64,000 nt of DNA, from the NCBI RefSeq assembly GCF_000317535.1, contig NC_019757.1, forward strand, positions 3,674,501 through 3,738,500, read 5' to 3'. This document shows positions 44,447 to 53,623 of this stretch, in pieces; position 1 is the stretch's first letter; each line of letters opens with the position of its first letter. This DNA is from Cylindrospermum stagnale PCC 7417 (lineage in GTDB: Bacteria; Cyanobacteriota; Cyanobacteriia; Cyanobacteriales; Nostocaceae). The notes under the pieces are model-generated. The model did no database searches, had not been told where the DNA came from, and was given only the letters and a program-made list of their open reading frames with translations. The position numbers were made by a program, and so were the translations under genes.

Positions 44447-46033
44447 TTGAATAATTTGAGTTGCTTACTAAAAATTATTTTGATTGGTTTAATTATTTCC
44501 TGCTCGTTGAAAAACATAACTCAAGTTAATGCTGCACCTATTCAATCAGTGTCAGACATTGATAATTTCAATCAATCTAACTCAGATAATTATGCCTTAA
44601 ATCAAATCAACTCTGTTTCTCGATTGTCAGATATTAGTGTGGATAGTTGGAAATTTCAAACACTACAAGCATTGGTTGAAAAGTATAATTGTATGAATCG
44701 GTTATCTGAAGATATGGCTTTTTCTGATCAAAGGCTAAACCGATACCAATTTGCGGCTGGACTCAATACTTGTATCGTCAGTATAAATAAGTTAATTATC
44801 AATGAAAAGTCTAATCTTATTGATCGAGAAAGTTTAACTGAGATCCAGCGATTAAAAACTGAATTCTCAGCAGAGTTAAAGATTTTTGATAACCGAGTCA
44901 ATTTATTAGAAACCAATATTAATACATTAAAGACGCCGCAGTTTTTACCCCATATTGAACTAGAGGGAGAGATTATTTTTGCTGTGACTGGATTGGCTGG
45001 CAGACAAAAAGCTAAAACTACTAATAAGCCAATAAATGATAATTTAATATTCAGTAATCGTGTCCGTCTCAGTTTAGAGAGCAGTTTCACAGGTAAAGAT
45101 AAATTGCAAGTGCGTTTACAAGGCAGAAATACACCAGAGTTGGAAGATGCCACTGGTACTAAAATGGCAAATTTGGGATTTGATGGAGATGATGACAATG
45201 AGGTAGAATTAGATGAAATAAAATATAGGTTGGCGTTAGGTAAAGAAACCCGGATAACTTTGTATGGGTTGGGAGGAGGATTAGGTGATTTAGTTCCTAG
45301 TATCAATCCTCTATTTAGCGGTAGTGGAGATGGATCGATTTCTACATTTGGACGAGAAAATCCGATTCGACGGCAAGGTGGTGGAGTCGGTGTTGGTATT
45401 TCTCATAATTTGAATGATGCTGCTAATTTTTCATTGGGATATATTGCTAGTAATGCAGCTAATTCAGAAAGGGGAATTTTTGCTAGTCCTAATGGTGCGA
45501 TCGCACAACTCACACTCGAACCTACTAAAACAACAGCGCTTAGTTTTACCTACGTCTACTCTCGCAACAATTTGAATACAGGCACCGGCAGCGAATTAAC
45601 CAGCGATCCGTTTGATGATCAGGCAAATACAATTACTGCTAATTCTTTTGGTGCAGAAGCAGCTTGGCAACTTAACCCAACTATCGCCCTCGGTGGTAGA
45701 GTTGGTTTTATTCATGCCAAAGCAGAAGATTTACCAACAGATGCAAATGCTATGATCTCGACATGGGCAATGCTGCTAAGTCTCAGAGATATTGGTAAAA
45801 AAGGTAGCTTTGCCGGTTTTGTGGTTGGTCAACCCCCCAAAGTGACTTATAATAGTTTCGGTGGTATCTTTAAGGATAAAGATACATCTTTACATCTAGA
45901 AGCTTTTTACCACTTTCAAATCACTGATAATCTGGCAATAACTCCGGGGTTGTTTGTGATTACAAGCCCGGAACATGATGATAGTAATGATTCCATTTAT
46001 GTCGGTACTGTTCGGACAACCTTTAACTTCTAG
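44447..46033 (+). CDS. SLH/OprB-type outer membrane porin
   Basis: A 528-residue outer membrane protein of the cyanobacterial SLH-OprB (iron uptake porin) type. A signal peptide (LLKIILIGLIISCSLKN) precedes an SLH domain (DSWKFQTLQALVEKY then MAFSDQRLNRYQFAAGL), a coiled coil, and a ~350-residue β-barrel ending in Phe (TTFNF). The SLH domain ties the barrel to pyruvylated peptidoglycan-linked polymer. The start codon is TTG at 44447, preceded by AGGAG six bases upstream. It lies 235 bp after the glycan cluster; a functional link is not shown. Confidence 0.93.
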   Translation: MNNLSCLLKIILIGLIISCSLKNITQVNAAPIQSVSDIDNFNQSNSDNYALNQINSVSRLSDISVDSWKFQTLQALVEKYNCMNRLSEDMAFSDQRLNRYQFAAGLNTCIVSINKLIINEKSNLIDRESLTEIQRLKTEFSAELKIFDNRVNLLETNINTLKTPQFLPHIELEGEIIFAVTGLAGRQKAKTTNKPINDNLIFSNRVRLSLESSFTGKDKLQVRLQGRNTPELEDATGTKMANLGFDGDDDNEVELDEIKYRLALGKETRITLYGLGGGLGDLVPSINPLFSGSGDGSISTFGRENPIRRQGGGVGVGISHNLNDAANFSLGYIASNAANSERGIFASPNGAIAQLTLEPTKTTALSFTYVYSRNNLNTGTGSELTSDPFDDQANTITANSFGAEAAWQLNPTIALGGRVGFIHAKAEDLPTDANAMISTWAMLLSLRDIGKKGSFAGFVVGQPPKVTYNSFGGIFKDKDTSLHLEAFYHFQITDNLAITPGLFVITSPEHDDSNDSIYVGTVRTTFNF

Positions 46034-46068
46034 TACCGCTTTCTTGGAATTAAAAATTAACAATAAAC
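46031..46068 (+). repeat. dispersed repeat, CTAGTACCGCTTTC type, copy 2
   Basis: CTAGTACCGCTTTCTTGG with the following AATTAAAAATTAACAA closely matches 35374-35411. It begins at the stop codon of the porin gene. Confidence 0.7.
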
Positions 46069-46246
46069 CACTCTTGGTAGGTGTTCTTCTACCTGATTTT
46101 TTTGGTAGTCACGCTATGGGAACATCTGCCATAACCTTGTTGACACTCTACACGTCTAAAGATGCACAGATTCTCGCTGGCGATATTTAGTCAGTTGTCA
46201 GGAATCATTAGTAGTTAGACTAGAAACAACTGACCACTGGCTAATT

Positions 46247-47500
46247 ATGATTAAAATCCTCCATCTCTCCGACATCCACATGGGTAGCGGTTTCTCCCAC
46301 GGACGGATTAATCCTGTGACGGGATTAAATACACGGTTAGAAGATTTTGTCAATACTTTGTCATTGTGTATTGACCGAGCGATCGCAGATCCCGTGGATC
46401 TAGTTATATTTGGCGGCGATGCTTTTCCTGATGCCACACCGCCACCCTACGTCCAAGGAGCCTTTGCCAGCCAGTTTCGGCGTTTGGTAGATGCCAATAT
46501 TCCCACAGTGCTGCTGGTGGGTAATCATGACCAACATTCTCAAGGACAGGGAGGAGCGAGTTTAAATATTTACCGCACCTTGGGAGTGCCGGGGTTTATC
46601 GTCGGGGATACTTTAACTACCCACCACATCAAAACCCGCAATGGCAAAGTACAAGTGATCACTCTTCCTTGGCTAACTCGTTCTACTTTGATGACTCGCC
46701 AAGAAACTGAGGGTTTGTCTTTGGCGGAAGTAGGTCAATTGTTAACGGAACGTCTGCAAGTTGTTTTAGAAGCAGAAATTCGCCGCCTTGATGCCGATGT
46801 GCCAACTGTGCTTTTGGCTCACTTGATGGCTGACAATGCTACCTTGGGCGCAGAACGCTTTTTAGCGGTGGGTAAAGGTTTCACTCTGCCTTTATCTTTG
46901 CTAACACGACCTTGTTTTGATTATGTCGCGCTGGGTCATGTTCATCAGCACCAGAATTTGCATAAATCCAACAACCCGCCTGTGATTTATCCAGGAAGCA
47001 TTGAACGGGTGGATTTTAGCGAAGAAAAGGAAGATAAAGGTTATGTGATGATTGAACTGGAGCGTCTGAGGGCTGATTGGGAATTTTGCCCCTTACCAGC
47101 TCGGACTTTCCGCACGATTGAGGTGGATGTGTCAAAGGCTGATGATCCGCAAGCGGTATTAATGAAAGCGATCGCAAAACATGATCTACAAGATGCTGTA
47201 GTCCGGTTAATTTACAAACTGCGATCAGAACAGTTGGATCTGATTGATAACTCCTCACTGCATACTGCTTTAAGTTCCGCTCACACCTACACTATCCAAC
47301 CAGAATTACTCAGCCAGTTGGCTAGACCTCGTATACCCGAATTGAGTGCGAGTAGCAGCATTGACCCGATGGAAGCATTGAAAACTTACTTGCAAAATCG
47401 CGAAGACCTCAAAGACATAGCCGCATCAATGCTAGAAGCAGCACATAATTTGCTAGCAGATGAGGCAGAAATCTGGCTCGAATCGGCTACTCCTAATTAA
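46247..47500 (+). CDS. sbcD: SbcD-type DNA repair nuclease subunit
   Basis: A 417-residue metallophosphoesterase, the nuclease of the SbcCD (Mre11-Rad50-like) complex that cuts hairpins and processes DNA ends. Metal ligands are in HLSDIHMG (near residue 6-13), GGDAF, LVGNHDQ and LLAHLMAD, with GHVHQHQ providing the last histidines. The C-terminal part (~270-417) is the usual capping region. No sbcC is adjacent. It is monocistronic; a bidirectional terminator lies at 47688. Confidence 0.9.
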   Translation: MIKILHLSDIHMGSGFSHGRINPVTGLNTRLEDFVNTLSLCIDRAIADPVDLVIFGGDAFPDATPPPYVQGAFASQFRRLVDANIPTVLLVGNHDQHSQGQGGASLNIYRTLGVPGFIVGDTLTTHHIKTRNGKVQVITLPWLTRSTLMTRQETEGLSLAEVGQLLTERLQVVLEAEIRRLDADVPTVLLAHLMADNATLGAERFLAVGKGFTLPLSLLTRPCFDYVALGHVHQHQNLHKSNNPPVIYPGSIERVDFSEEKEDKGYVMIELERLRADWEFCPLPARTFRTIEVDVSKADDPQAVLMKAIAKHDLQDAVVRLIYKLRSEQLDLIDNSSLHTALSSAHTYTIQPELLSQLARPRIPELSASSSIDPMEALKTYLQNREDLKDIAASMLEAAHNLLADEAEIWLESATPN

Positions 47501-47687
47501 ATTTTTTTGAAAAAGGCGAACATTTATCATATTGTTCCCCAAGAGGGACAAACGGCGGTTTGTCTTTTAGGTAGGCAAATTTTGGGAATTGGTCTTAAAA
47601 ACAGCTTTACGAGATAAGAAAAGTCGAGTTGTTACCACTGTTAGATATTCCTTGTAACAGGATGTTAAGAAAAGTTTTCAGACTATG

Positions 47688-47735
47688 AAAAAAGCCGGGT
47701 TTTTCTATTAGAAAGTGAAAAACCCGGCTTTTTTT
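47688..47735. terminator. bidirectional terminator
   Basis: GAAAAAGCCGGGTTTTTC-type arms: AAAAAAGCCGGGTTTTTC pairs with GAAAAACCCGGCTTTTTTT across an 11-base loop, giving a GC core flanked by A and T runs on both sides. It ends transcription from sbcD and isolates the sbpA-pst region. Confidence 0.85.
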
Positions 47736-48111
47736 GCAAATACCTTTCTCTCTAAGCACCAAATACGAGTGGTTTACGCGACTTTAGTCACAATACTACT
47801 TAATCTTTTCAACTGGCGATGGCGCGAACGCGAACAGTGTGTCCGAAAAAGTCAGCGCTTCTGGAGTAGACAATCGCACTTTGAATTCACAAATCGAGTC
47901 CTTTAGTACATAAGTACCATTTTTCAGCAAATTTTGTGGGTCTATGACAGTTGAGGATGCGGAATGTGGGTGTTATTTCTTCAGAGTAATCAAAATGCAG
48001 TAAGTAAGTGGGCGGTAAAAAAAAGGCTGCTGGTAAAAATATTGTGAATATTGCCCTATAATAGCTACAATTACGGAATTCCGCTCAAGTTACCGTACTT
48101 TTTGGGAGGAA
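47736..48111 (+). promoter_or_regulatory. sbpA upstream region
   Basis: 376 bases without a gene. TATAAT at 48057-48062 is a strong -10 hexamer, with no good -35 at 17-bp spacing. AATATTGTGAATATT (48039-48053) is a dyad that overlaps the region just upstream of it and could be an operator. GGGAGGA at 48104-48110 serves the gene start. Confidence 0.45.
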
Positions 48112-48117
48112 ATGCTG

Positions 48118-49266
48118 ATGAGCAAGTCACAACATCCAACACAATTAGGATTTTACCTAATTAAGAAAACACAGGTTTATGTCTGGCAAATTTTGCAGTC
48201 TATACAACTTTGGTATCAACGAATAAACAAAAGTTGGTTGCGTAAAAACTCTTTTATGTGCTTGTTTCTAGTTGGTATTTTTTTGTGTATGGGAGTTGCT
48301 GCCTGCTCTGAAAATAGCTTAGGTAGCAAAGATGATATAAAACTTAGGCTCGTTTCCTTCTCAGTTACTAAAGCAGCTCATGACCAGATAATTCCCAAAT
48401 TTGTAGAAAAGTGGAAGCAAGAACACAACCAAAACGTCACTTTTGACCAGAGTTATGGAGGTTCTGGCGCTCAAACGGCTGCTATCATTGCTGGGGAGCA
48501 AGAAGCAGACATAGTACATCTGGCACTTCCCTTGGATGTCAACAAAATTCAGCAAGCAGGCTTGATTAAATCGGGTTGGGAAATAAAATCTCCGAGAAGT
48601 GGTATTGTTAGCAAATCGGTTGCGGCAATTGTCACCCGCGAAGGCAACCCCAAAGGCATCAAGTCTTGGGAAGACTTGGCAAAAGATGGCGTGAAAGTGA
48701 TTGCGGCTAACCCAAAAACTTCTGGTATTGCTATCTGGGAATTCTTGGCTTTCTGGGGTTCTATAACTTTAACAGGAGGTGACGAAGCGGCAGCGCTAGA
48801 TTACGTCACAAAAGTTTATAAAAATATCCCTGTGCTGACGAAAGATGCCCGTGAGGCTAGCGATTTATTCTTCCAACAAAATCAGGGAGATGTCTTAATT
48901 AACTACGAAAATGAGGTAATTTTGGCAGAAAAGAATGGGAAGAAACTTCCTTATGTTGTACCCCAAGTCAATATTTCTATTGATAATCCTGTAGCCGTAG
49001 TCGATAAATACGTTGATAAGCACGGTACAAGGAAAGTGGCACAAGCATTTGTTGATTTCCTTTACTCGACAGAAGCTCAACGCGAATTTGCTAAATTACA
49101 ATATCGTCCTGTTAACCCGACTGTTACTCAAGAAGTAGCATCACAATATCCTCAAATCCAGACTTTATTCACATCTCAAGATTTCGGCGGTTGGGACAAT
49201 ATCCAGAAAAAGTTTTTTGGAGATGGGGCAATTTTTGATAAAATTCAAGCTGCTAAGAAAACATGA
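48118..49266 (+). CDS. sbpA: sulfate-binding lipoprotein
   Basis: A 382-residue sulfate/thiosulfate-binding protein for the CysTWA-type ABC importer. The second of two in-frame ATGs (48118) is chosen because GGGAGGA sits 7 bases before it and only 1 base before the ATG at 48112. A long basic N-terminus leads to a hydrophobic segment and lipobox ending AAC. The mature protein has FSVTKAAHDQIIPKF, SYGGSGAQTAAIIAGEQEADIVHLAL, PKTSG and the C-terminal YRPVNPTV, hallmarks of the SbpA/ThiB-like sulfate family. It lies directly upstream of pstS with an 85-bp gap, an unusual neighbourhood. Confidence 0.93.
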   Translation: MSKSQHPTQLGFYLIKKTQVYVWQILQSIQLWYQRINKSWLRKNSFMCLFLVGIFLCMGVAACSENSLGSKDDIKLRLVSFSVTKAAHDQIIPKFVEKWKQEHNQNVTFDQSYGGSGAQTAAIIAGEQEADIVHLALPLDVNKIQQAGLIKSGWEIKSPRSGIVSKSVAAIVTREGNPKGIKSWEDLAKDGVKVIAANPKTSGIAIWEFLAFWGSITLTGGDEAAALDYVTKVYKNIPVLTKDAREASDLFFQQNQGDVLINYENEVILAEKNGKKLPYVVPQVNISIDNPVAVVDKYVDKHGTRKVAQAFVDFLYSTEAQREFAKLQYRPVNPTVTQEVASQYPQIQTLFTSQDFGGWDNIQKKFFGDGAIFDKIQAAKKT

Positions 49267-49315
49267 CATTTAATTTTTTCAGGCAAGATTATAAAATTGC
49301 AGATATCAAAGCATA

Positions 49316-49328
49316 AATGATTATCATT
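49316..49328. promoter_or_regulatory. Fur-box-like palindrome upstream of pstS
   Basis: AATGAT-T-ATCATT is a perfect 13-bp palindrome 24 bases before the pstS start. It equals the core of the classical Fur box (AATGATAATCATT read on the other strand). No PhoB/SphR-type box with repeated CTTAACC was seen here. Iron-responsive control is inference. Confidence 0.45.
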
Positions 49329-49351
49329 CACTTGATCTCAATTAATAATTT

Positions 49352-50353
49352 ATGAGCTTTCGTAGCCGATTTAAGGATAACTTGTTCCTAACATGTTTAA
49401 TGCTTATCGCCAGCAGTATCACTGGTTGTAACAGCGGACAGGAATTGAAAAGTCAGGTAAGTATTGACGGTGCAGCGGTAGGTTTTCCTGTTTCTTTGGC
49501 AGTTGCTGAAGAATATGGAAGGGTTAAACCAAACGCTAAAGTTAGCGTTGCCTCAAGTGGTACTGGTGGCGGTATTAGTAAGTTTTGTGCTGGCGATATT
49601 GATATTGTTGGTGCTTCTCGTACCATTAAAGATGAAGAAATTAAAAAATGTAGCAGCAAAAAAATTGAATTTGTCGAGTTGCCCATAGCTTTAGACGGCA
49701 TCGCGGTGATTACTAACCGCGAAAATAATTTTGCTAAATGTCTAACTATTAAGGAATTAAGCAAGATTTGGGGCGCTAAATCAGACGGTAAAATATTAAC
49801 TTGGAATCAAGTTAATCCCAAGTTTCCTAACCAAAAACTCAAGCTGTATGCTCCAGCTTCTGATACTGGAACCTTTGATTATATGACTCAAGCTGTGACT
49901 GGCAAAGCCAAGAATGGACGGACAGACTACACTCCCAGTCATAATCAAAACCTCCTGGTGCAAGGGGTGTCAGGTGATGCATCTGCCTTGGGTTATGTTG
50001 GGATATCTTACTACATTCAAAACCAAGATAAACTCAATCTAGTAGCTGTAGAAAGTCCCACAGGAAAATGTGAAAAACCTGTTCCGGTAGATAATGTGAT
50101 CAAAAATATCTACACACCTTTGTCTCGTCCCCTCTTCATTTATGTCAGTAAAAAATCCTTAGATAACAAGCCAGCAGTCAAAGAGTTTGTAGATTTTTAC
50201 CTGGAAAATTCTTGGAAGTGGGTAGATAGTGTTGGTTATGTGGCATTACCAGATGAAGCTTACGTCAAGGTAAAACGAAAATTTGCTACTGGTGAAACTG
50301 GGACAAAATTCAAAAAAGCAAAACCAGGTGAACCAATCACAAACTTTATCTAA
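49352..50353 (+). CDS. pstS: phosphate-binding lipoprotein PstS
   Basis: High-affinity phosphate-binding component of the Pst importer. The 333-residue protein has a lipoprotein signal ending ITGC and the binding motifs DGAAVGFPVS, SSGTGGGISKFCAGDIDIVGASR (phosphate contacts by Ser/Thr/Gly and Asp), GTFDYMTQAVTG and SALGYVGISYY. Unusual is the number of cysteines in the mature protein. It begins the pstSCAB order, with pstC 37 bp downstream. Confidence 0.93.
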   Translation: MSFRSRFKDNLFLTCLMLIASSITGCNSGQELKSQVSIDGAAVGFPVSLAVAEEYGRVKPNAKVSVASSGTGGGISKFCAGDIDIVGASRTIKDEEIKKCSSKKIEFVELPIALDGIAVITNRENNFAKCLTIKELSKIWGAKSDGKILTWNQVNPKFPNQKLKLYAPASDTGTFDYMTQAVTGKAKNGRTDYTPSHNQNLLVQGVSGDASALGYVGISYYIQNQDKLNLVAVESPTGKCEKPVPVDNVIKNIYTPLSRPLFIYVSKKSLDNKPAVKEFVDFYLENSWKWVDSVGYVALPDEAYVKVKRKFATGETGTKFKKAKPGEPITNFI

Positions 50354-50390
50354 ATAAAATCCCAGTCATTGTAGGTAGTTTTAACTGTTT

Positions 50391-51332
50391 ATGCAAAATA
50401 CCAATTCTGAAAACGATGCTCATCAACTATTCAGGCAGTCATTAGAGAAAAATGCTTCTGAAGATATTTCAGAAAAGATCATTTCAGCAATTTTATTTGC
50501 TTGTGCTCTAGTTTCTGTTTTGACCACCTTTGGTATTGTTGTAATTATCTTTCAGGAGGCATTCGGGTTTTTTCAACAAGTTTCATTTGCCCAATTCTTT
50601 CTTGATACCAAGTGGACGCCTTTATTTGCAGATAGACATTTTGGTGTTTGGCCATTGATTAGCGGCACTTTTTTGACTACAGCTATTGCTATGGCAGTTG
50701 CTATTCCTTTGGGCTTATCTTCTGCTATTTATTTGAGTGAGTATGCTCAACCCAAAGTAGCAGCAATTTTACGCCCAGCGGTGGAACTTTTAGCAGGAAT
50801 ACCAACTGTAGTCTATGGTTACTTTGCGCTGTTATTTCTCACACCATTGCTGCGGAATTTTATTCCTGTAGAAATATTTAACGCCTTGAGTGCAGGGTTA
50901 ATGATGGGGGTAATGATTACTCCTACTGTTGGTTCCATCAGCTTAGATGCTATTCGATCTGTTCCACGTTCTTTGCGGGAAGGAGCTTACGCTTTAGGTA
51001 TCACTAAACTGGAAGCTATTTTTAAAGTAGTTCTACCAGCCGCGCTTTCGGGAATTATAGCCTCAATTATTTTGGCTATTTCTCGCGCTGTGGGTGAAAC
51101 AATGACAGTCCTTATAGCCGCCGGACAACAGCCAAAACTTACTGTTAACTTTGCGGAATCAGTAGAAACAATGACGGCTTACATGGCACAAATTTCTGGT
51201 GGAGATAGTCCGCGTGGTAGTCTCAATTTCCAGACATTATATGCTGTCGGTGCTGTTTTGTTTCTCATCACCCTAGCTTTGAATATTGTTAGTTACTGGA
51301 TTGCTAATCGCTTTAAAGAAAAATACGAGTAA
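50391..51332 (+). CDS. pstC: phosphate ABC transporter permease PstC
   Basis: A 313-residue inner-membrane permease with six predicted transmembrane segments. It has the family's [17 protein letters not shown] segment and [13 protein letters not shown], and the EAA loop [23 protein letters not shown] that contacts PstB. It lies between pstS and pstA in the same order as in other bacteria, with pstA starting 5 bp after its stop. Confidence 0.95.
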   Translation: MQNTNSENDAHQLFRQSLEKNASEDISEKIISAILFACALVSVLTTFGIVVIIFQEAFGFFQQVSFAQFFLDTKWTPLFADRHFGVWPLISGTFLTTAIAMAVAIPLGLSSAIYLSEYAQPKVAAILRPAVELLAGIPTVVYGYFALLFLTPLLRNFIPVEIFNALSAGLMMGVMITPTVGSISLDAIRSVPRSLREGAYALGITKLEAIFKVVLPAALSGIIASIILAISRAVGETMTVLIAAGQQPKLTVNFAESVETMTAYMAQISGGDSPRGSLNFQTLYAVGAVLFLITLALNIVSYWIANRFKEKYE

Positions 51333-51337
51333 TAGTC

Positions 51338-52237
51338 ATGGCTACAAGTTATCAACAAGATGATTCTCTCGATTCGGCGGCAGAATTTAGTGATAATGTT
51401 GAGAGTAGGGAGACTTTAGGGAAAGTATTTGAAGTACTTTTTTTGTTAGGATTGCTGATTGGTTTATTTGTCCTGGCATTGCTACTTTTTGATATTTTCC
51501 GAGACGGATTAGCTAGATTTTTGTCCCCTGGCTTTTTCACAGAAACTCCTTCTCGTTTTCCTGACCAAGGTGGTATCCGTCCTGCGATTATCAGCAGCAT
51601 TCTTTTAGTAATTGTTGTCATTTTTGTCACTGTCCCAATTGGTGTTGGAGCAGCTTTATATCTAGAAGAGTATGCGCCTAAAGCTTGGTGGACAGCGATT
51701 GTTGAGATTAATATCAGCAATCTGGCGGGGGTGCCTTCTATTGTCTATGGATTGCTGGGTTTAGGAGTTTTCAATTATTTGCTTGGCTTTGGCCCCGCTT
51801 TGATATCTGGAGCATTGACTTTATCTTTACTGTCTTTACCAGTAATTATTGTGACAGCTAGAGAAGCAATTCGTGCTGTCCCAGATTCCCTGAGAAATGC
51901 TTCTTACGGATTAGGTGTTACTAAATGGCAAACTATCAGCAATCATGTCATACCCTACGCTATTCCCGGTATCCTCACAGGGGTGATTATCTCTGTATCT
52001 CGCGCCATTGGTGATGCAGCATCTCTAATTGTGGTGGGTGCTGTGGGTTTTCTCACCTTTGACCCTGGTTTGTTTCAGAGATTTATGGCGTTACCCATTC
52101 AAATTTACAGTTACATCACTCGTCCTGAACCGGGTTTTGCTGATGCAGCAGCAGCGACAATTATTGCGTTGTTGCTCTTGATTTTACTTTTAAATGGTGT
52201 GGCTATTTATATCCGACAACGCTTTTCAATACGTTAA
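51338..52237 (+). CDS. pstA: phosphate ABC transporter permease PstA
   Basis: A 299-residue permease forming the membrane channel with PstC. It has six hydrophobic segments, the typical GVPSIVYGLLGLGVF block and the EAA loop DSLRNASYGLGVTKWQTISNHVIP. Start ATG at 51338 follows pstC by 5 bp, indicating translational coupling. pstB follows 79 bp downstream. Confidence 0.95.
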   Translation: MATSYQQDDSLDSAAEFSDNVESRETLGKVFEVLFLLGLLIGLFVLALLLFDIFRDGLARFLSPGFFTETPSRFPDQGGIRPAIISSILLVIVVIFVTVPIGVGAALYLEEYAPKAWWTAIVEINISNLAGVPSIVYGLLGLGVFNYLLGFGPALISGALTLSLLSLPVIIVTAREAIRAVPDSLRNASYGLGVTKWQTISNHVIPYAIPGILTGVIISVSRAIGDAASLIVVGAVGFLTFDPGLFQRFMALPIQIYSYITRPEPGFADAAAATIIALLLLILLLNGVAIYIRQRFSIR

Positions 52238-52316
52238 GTAACGAGGCAATTAAATAGCTTTTTTGACAATTTTTACGGCATTAATCCGGATTCACAGTTA
52301 TTAGGAGGCAAGAAAA

Positions 52317-53147
52317 GTGACCTATAGCAATAGTAGAAGTAAATCAGATAATTCCACAATTAACCAACAGAATAATTCGGTATTTAATGTTGAAGGCGTG
52401 AAGGTATATTATGGTGGTTTTCTGGCACTTATAGATGTCTACATAAAGATTCCTGAAAAACAAATTATTGCTTTTATTGGCCCTTCAGGATGTGGTAAAA
52501 GCACTCTACTGCGTTGCTTCAATCGGATGAATGATTTAATTCCTGGAGCTAAGGTTGAGGGTAGGTTGAATTATCGCGATCGCAATATTTACGATCCCAC
52601 AATCAATTCTGTGAAGTTACGACGACAAGTAGGGATGGTTTTTCAAAGACCGAATCCTTTCCCCAAGTCAATATACGAAAATATTTCCTTTGGCCCACGT
52701 GCTAATGGTTACAAAGGTAACGTTGATCAGTTGGTGGAAGAGTCCCTCAGACGTGCTGCTATTTGGGATGAAGTTAAAGATAAACTCAAAGAGAAAGGTA
52801 CTGCATTATCTGGTGGACAACAGCAACGGCTGTGCATTGCCAGAGCGATCGCCATGAAGCCAGATGTATTATTGATGGATGAACCATGCTCTGCTCTTGA
52901 CCCAATTTCTAGCCGTCAAGTGGAAGAACTATGTTTAGAACTAAAGCAGCAATACACCATCATTATGGTGACTCACAATATGCAGCAAGCTTCCAGAGTG
53001 GCAGATTGGACAGCTTTCTTCAATACAGAAATTGATGAGCATGGCAAACGTCGGGGAAAATTAGTCGAGTTCAGTCCTACATCTCAAATATTTAGTTCTC
53101 CTCAAACCAAAGAAGCTGAGGACTATATAAGTGGACGGTTTGGTTAA
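52317..53147 (+). CDS. pstB: phosphate ABC transporter ATPase PstB
   Basis: The 276-residue ATPase energises phosphate import. Motifs: Walker [11 protein letters not shown]-loop VFQRPNPFP, signature LSGGQQQR, Walker [14 protein letters not shown] and switch His in MVTHNMQQA. The start is GTG at 52317, preceded by AGGAGG. It ends the cluster; a strong terminator lies 250 bp downstream. No phoU follows. Confidence 0.96.
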   Translation: MTYSNSRSKSDNSTINQQNNSVFNVEGVKVYYGGFLALIDVYIKIPEKQIIAFIGPSGCGKSTLLRCFNRMNDLIPGAKVEGRLNYRDRNIYDPTINSVKLRRQVGMVFQRPNPFPKSIYENISFGPRANGYKGNVDQLVEESLRRAAIWDEVKDKLKEKGTALSGGQQQRLCIARAIAMKPDVLLMDEPCSALDPISSRQVEELCLELKQQYTIIMVTHNMQQASRVADWTAFFNTEIDEHGKRRGKLVEFSPTSQIFSSPQTKEAEDYISGRFG

Positions 53148-53392
53148 GAACGGATGATAATTTGCCTGAAATTTTGCAGTCGATATGGGATTATCTTGAA
53201 TGTTTCTAATTTGGTAATATCTGCTGAGGCAGGGCATCATATAGGAATCCTACTTAAATTTCACTAAAAATACTGAGATTGTAATCCCTGTCACGCAAGG
53301 CTTTGGCTGGATCAGGTGTTCAAAAATCAAATATTAGTCCTATACGAGTAGGTTACTATTAAAGGCTGTTTTTTCAAAAATTATGGTTGACT

Positions 53393-53438
53393 AAAAAACT
53401 GGGTTTCTTTGCTTGTAAGCAAGTAAGCCCAGTTTTTT
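53393..53438 (+). terminator. rho-independent terminator downstream of pst genes
   Basis: AAAAACTGGG pairs with CCCAGTTTTT, with an inner GCTT/AAGC stem, and the distal arm ends in a T-run. It would terminate transcription from the pst cluster; the mirrored A-run makes it work in both directions. Confidence 0.8.
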
Positions 53439-53565
53439 AAACTTAATGATTGAGGGAGATTACTTCTGACAACCATAAAGTCAAAAGTTTTCTCCTGTCA
53501 ATTTGCTATGATTTTATGTAAGGTTGAAGTGCTCCATCCGCATCTACGTTAAACAAAGTTAATTT

Positions 53566-53614
53566 ATGCGTTGTCGCGCTTTCTTCGCTAATATAAATTA
53601 GATAGGATTTCTAT
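53566..53614 (+). repeat. dispersed repeat, copy 2 (GCTGTCGCGCT type)
   Basis: ATGCGTTGTCGCGCTTTCTTC and the following CGCTAATATAAATTAGA resemble 13903-13950 and, inverted, 44222-44250. It lies just before the CheB-type gene. Confidence 0.6.
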
Positions 53615-53623
53615 AGCAATCAT

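Larger units (their letters stand above)
53148..53623. other. 476-bp gene-free stretch
   Basis: It contains the pstB-downstream terminator (53393-53438) and a dispersed repeat copy (53566-53614), listed separately. No gene is seen. The cheB-type gene's promoter must lie near 53500-53620. Confidence 0.5.

Noticed and set aside
45975-46190. 71-residue frame overlapping the porin 3' end
   Set aside because: It overlaps the porin gene in another frame and covers a dispersed repeat.
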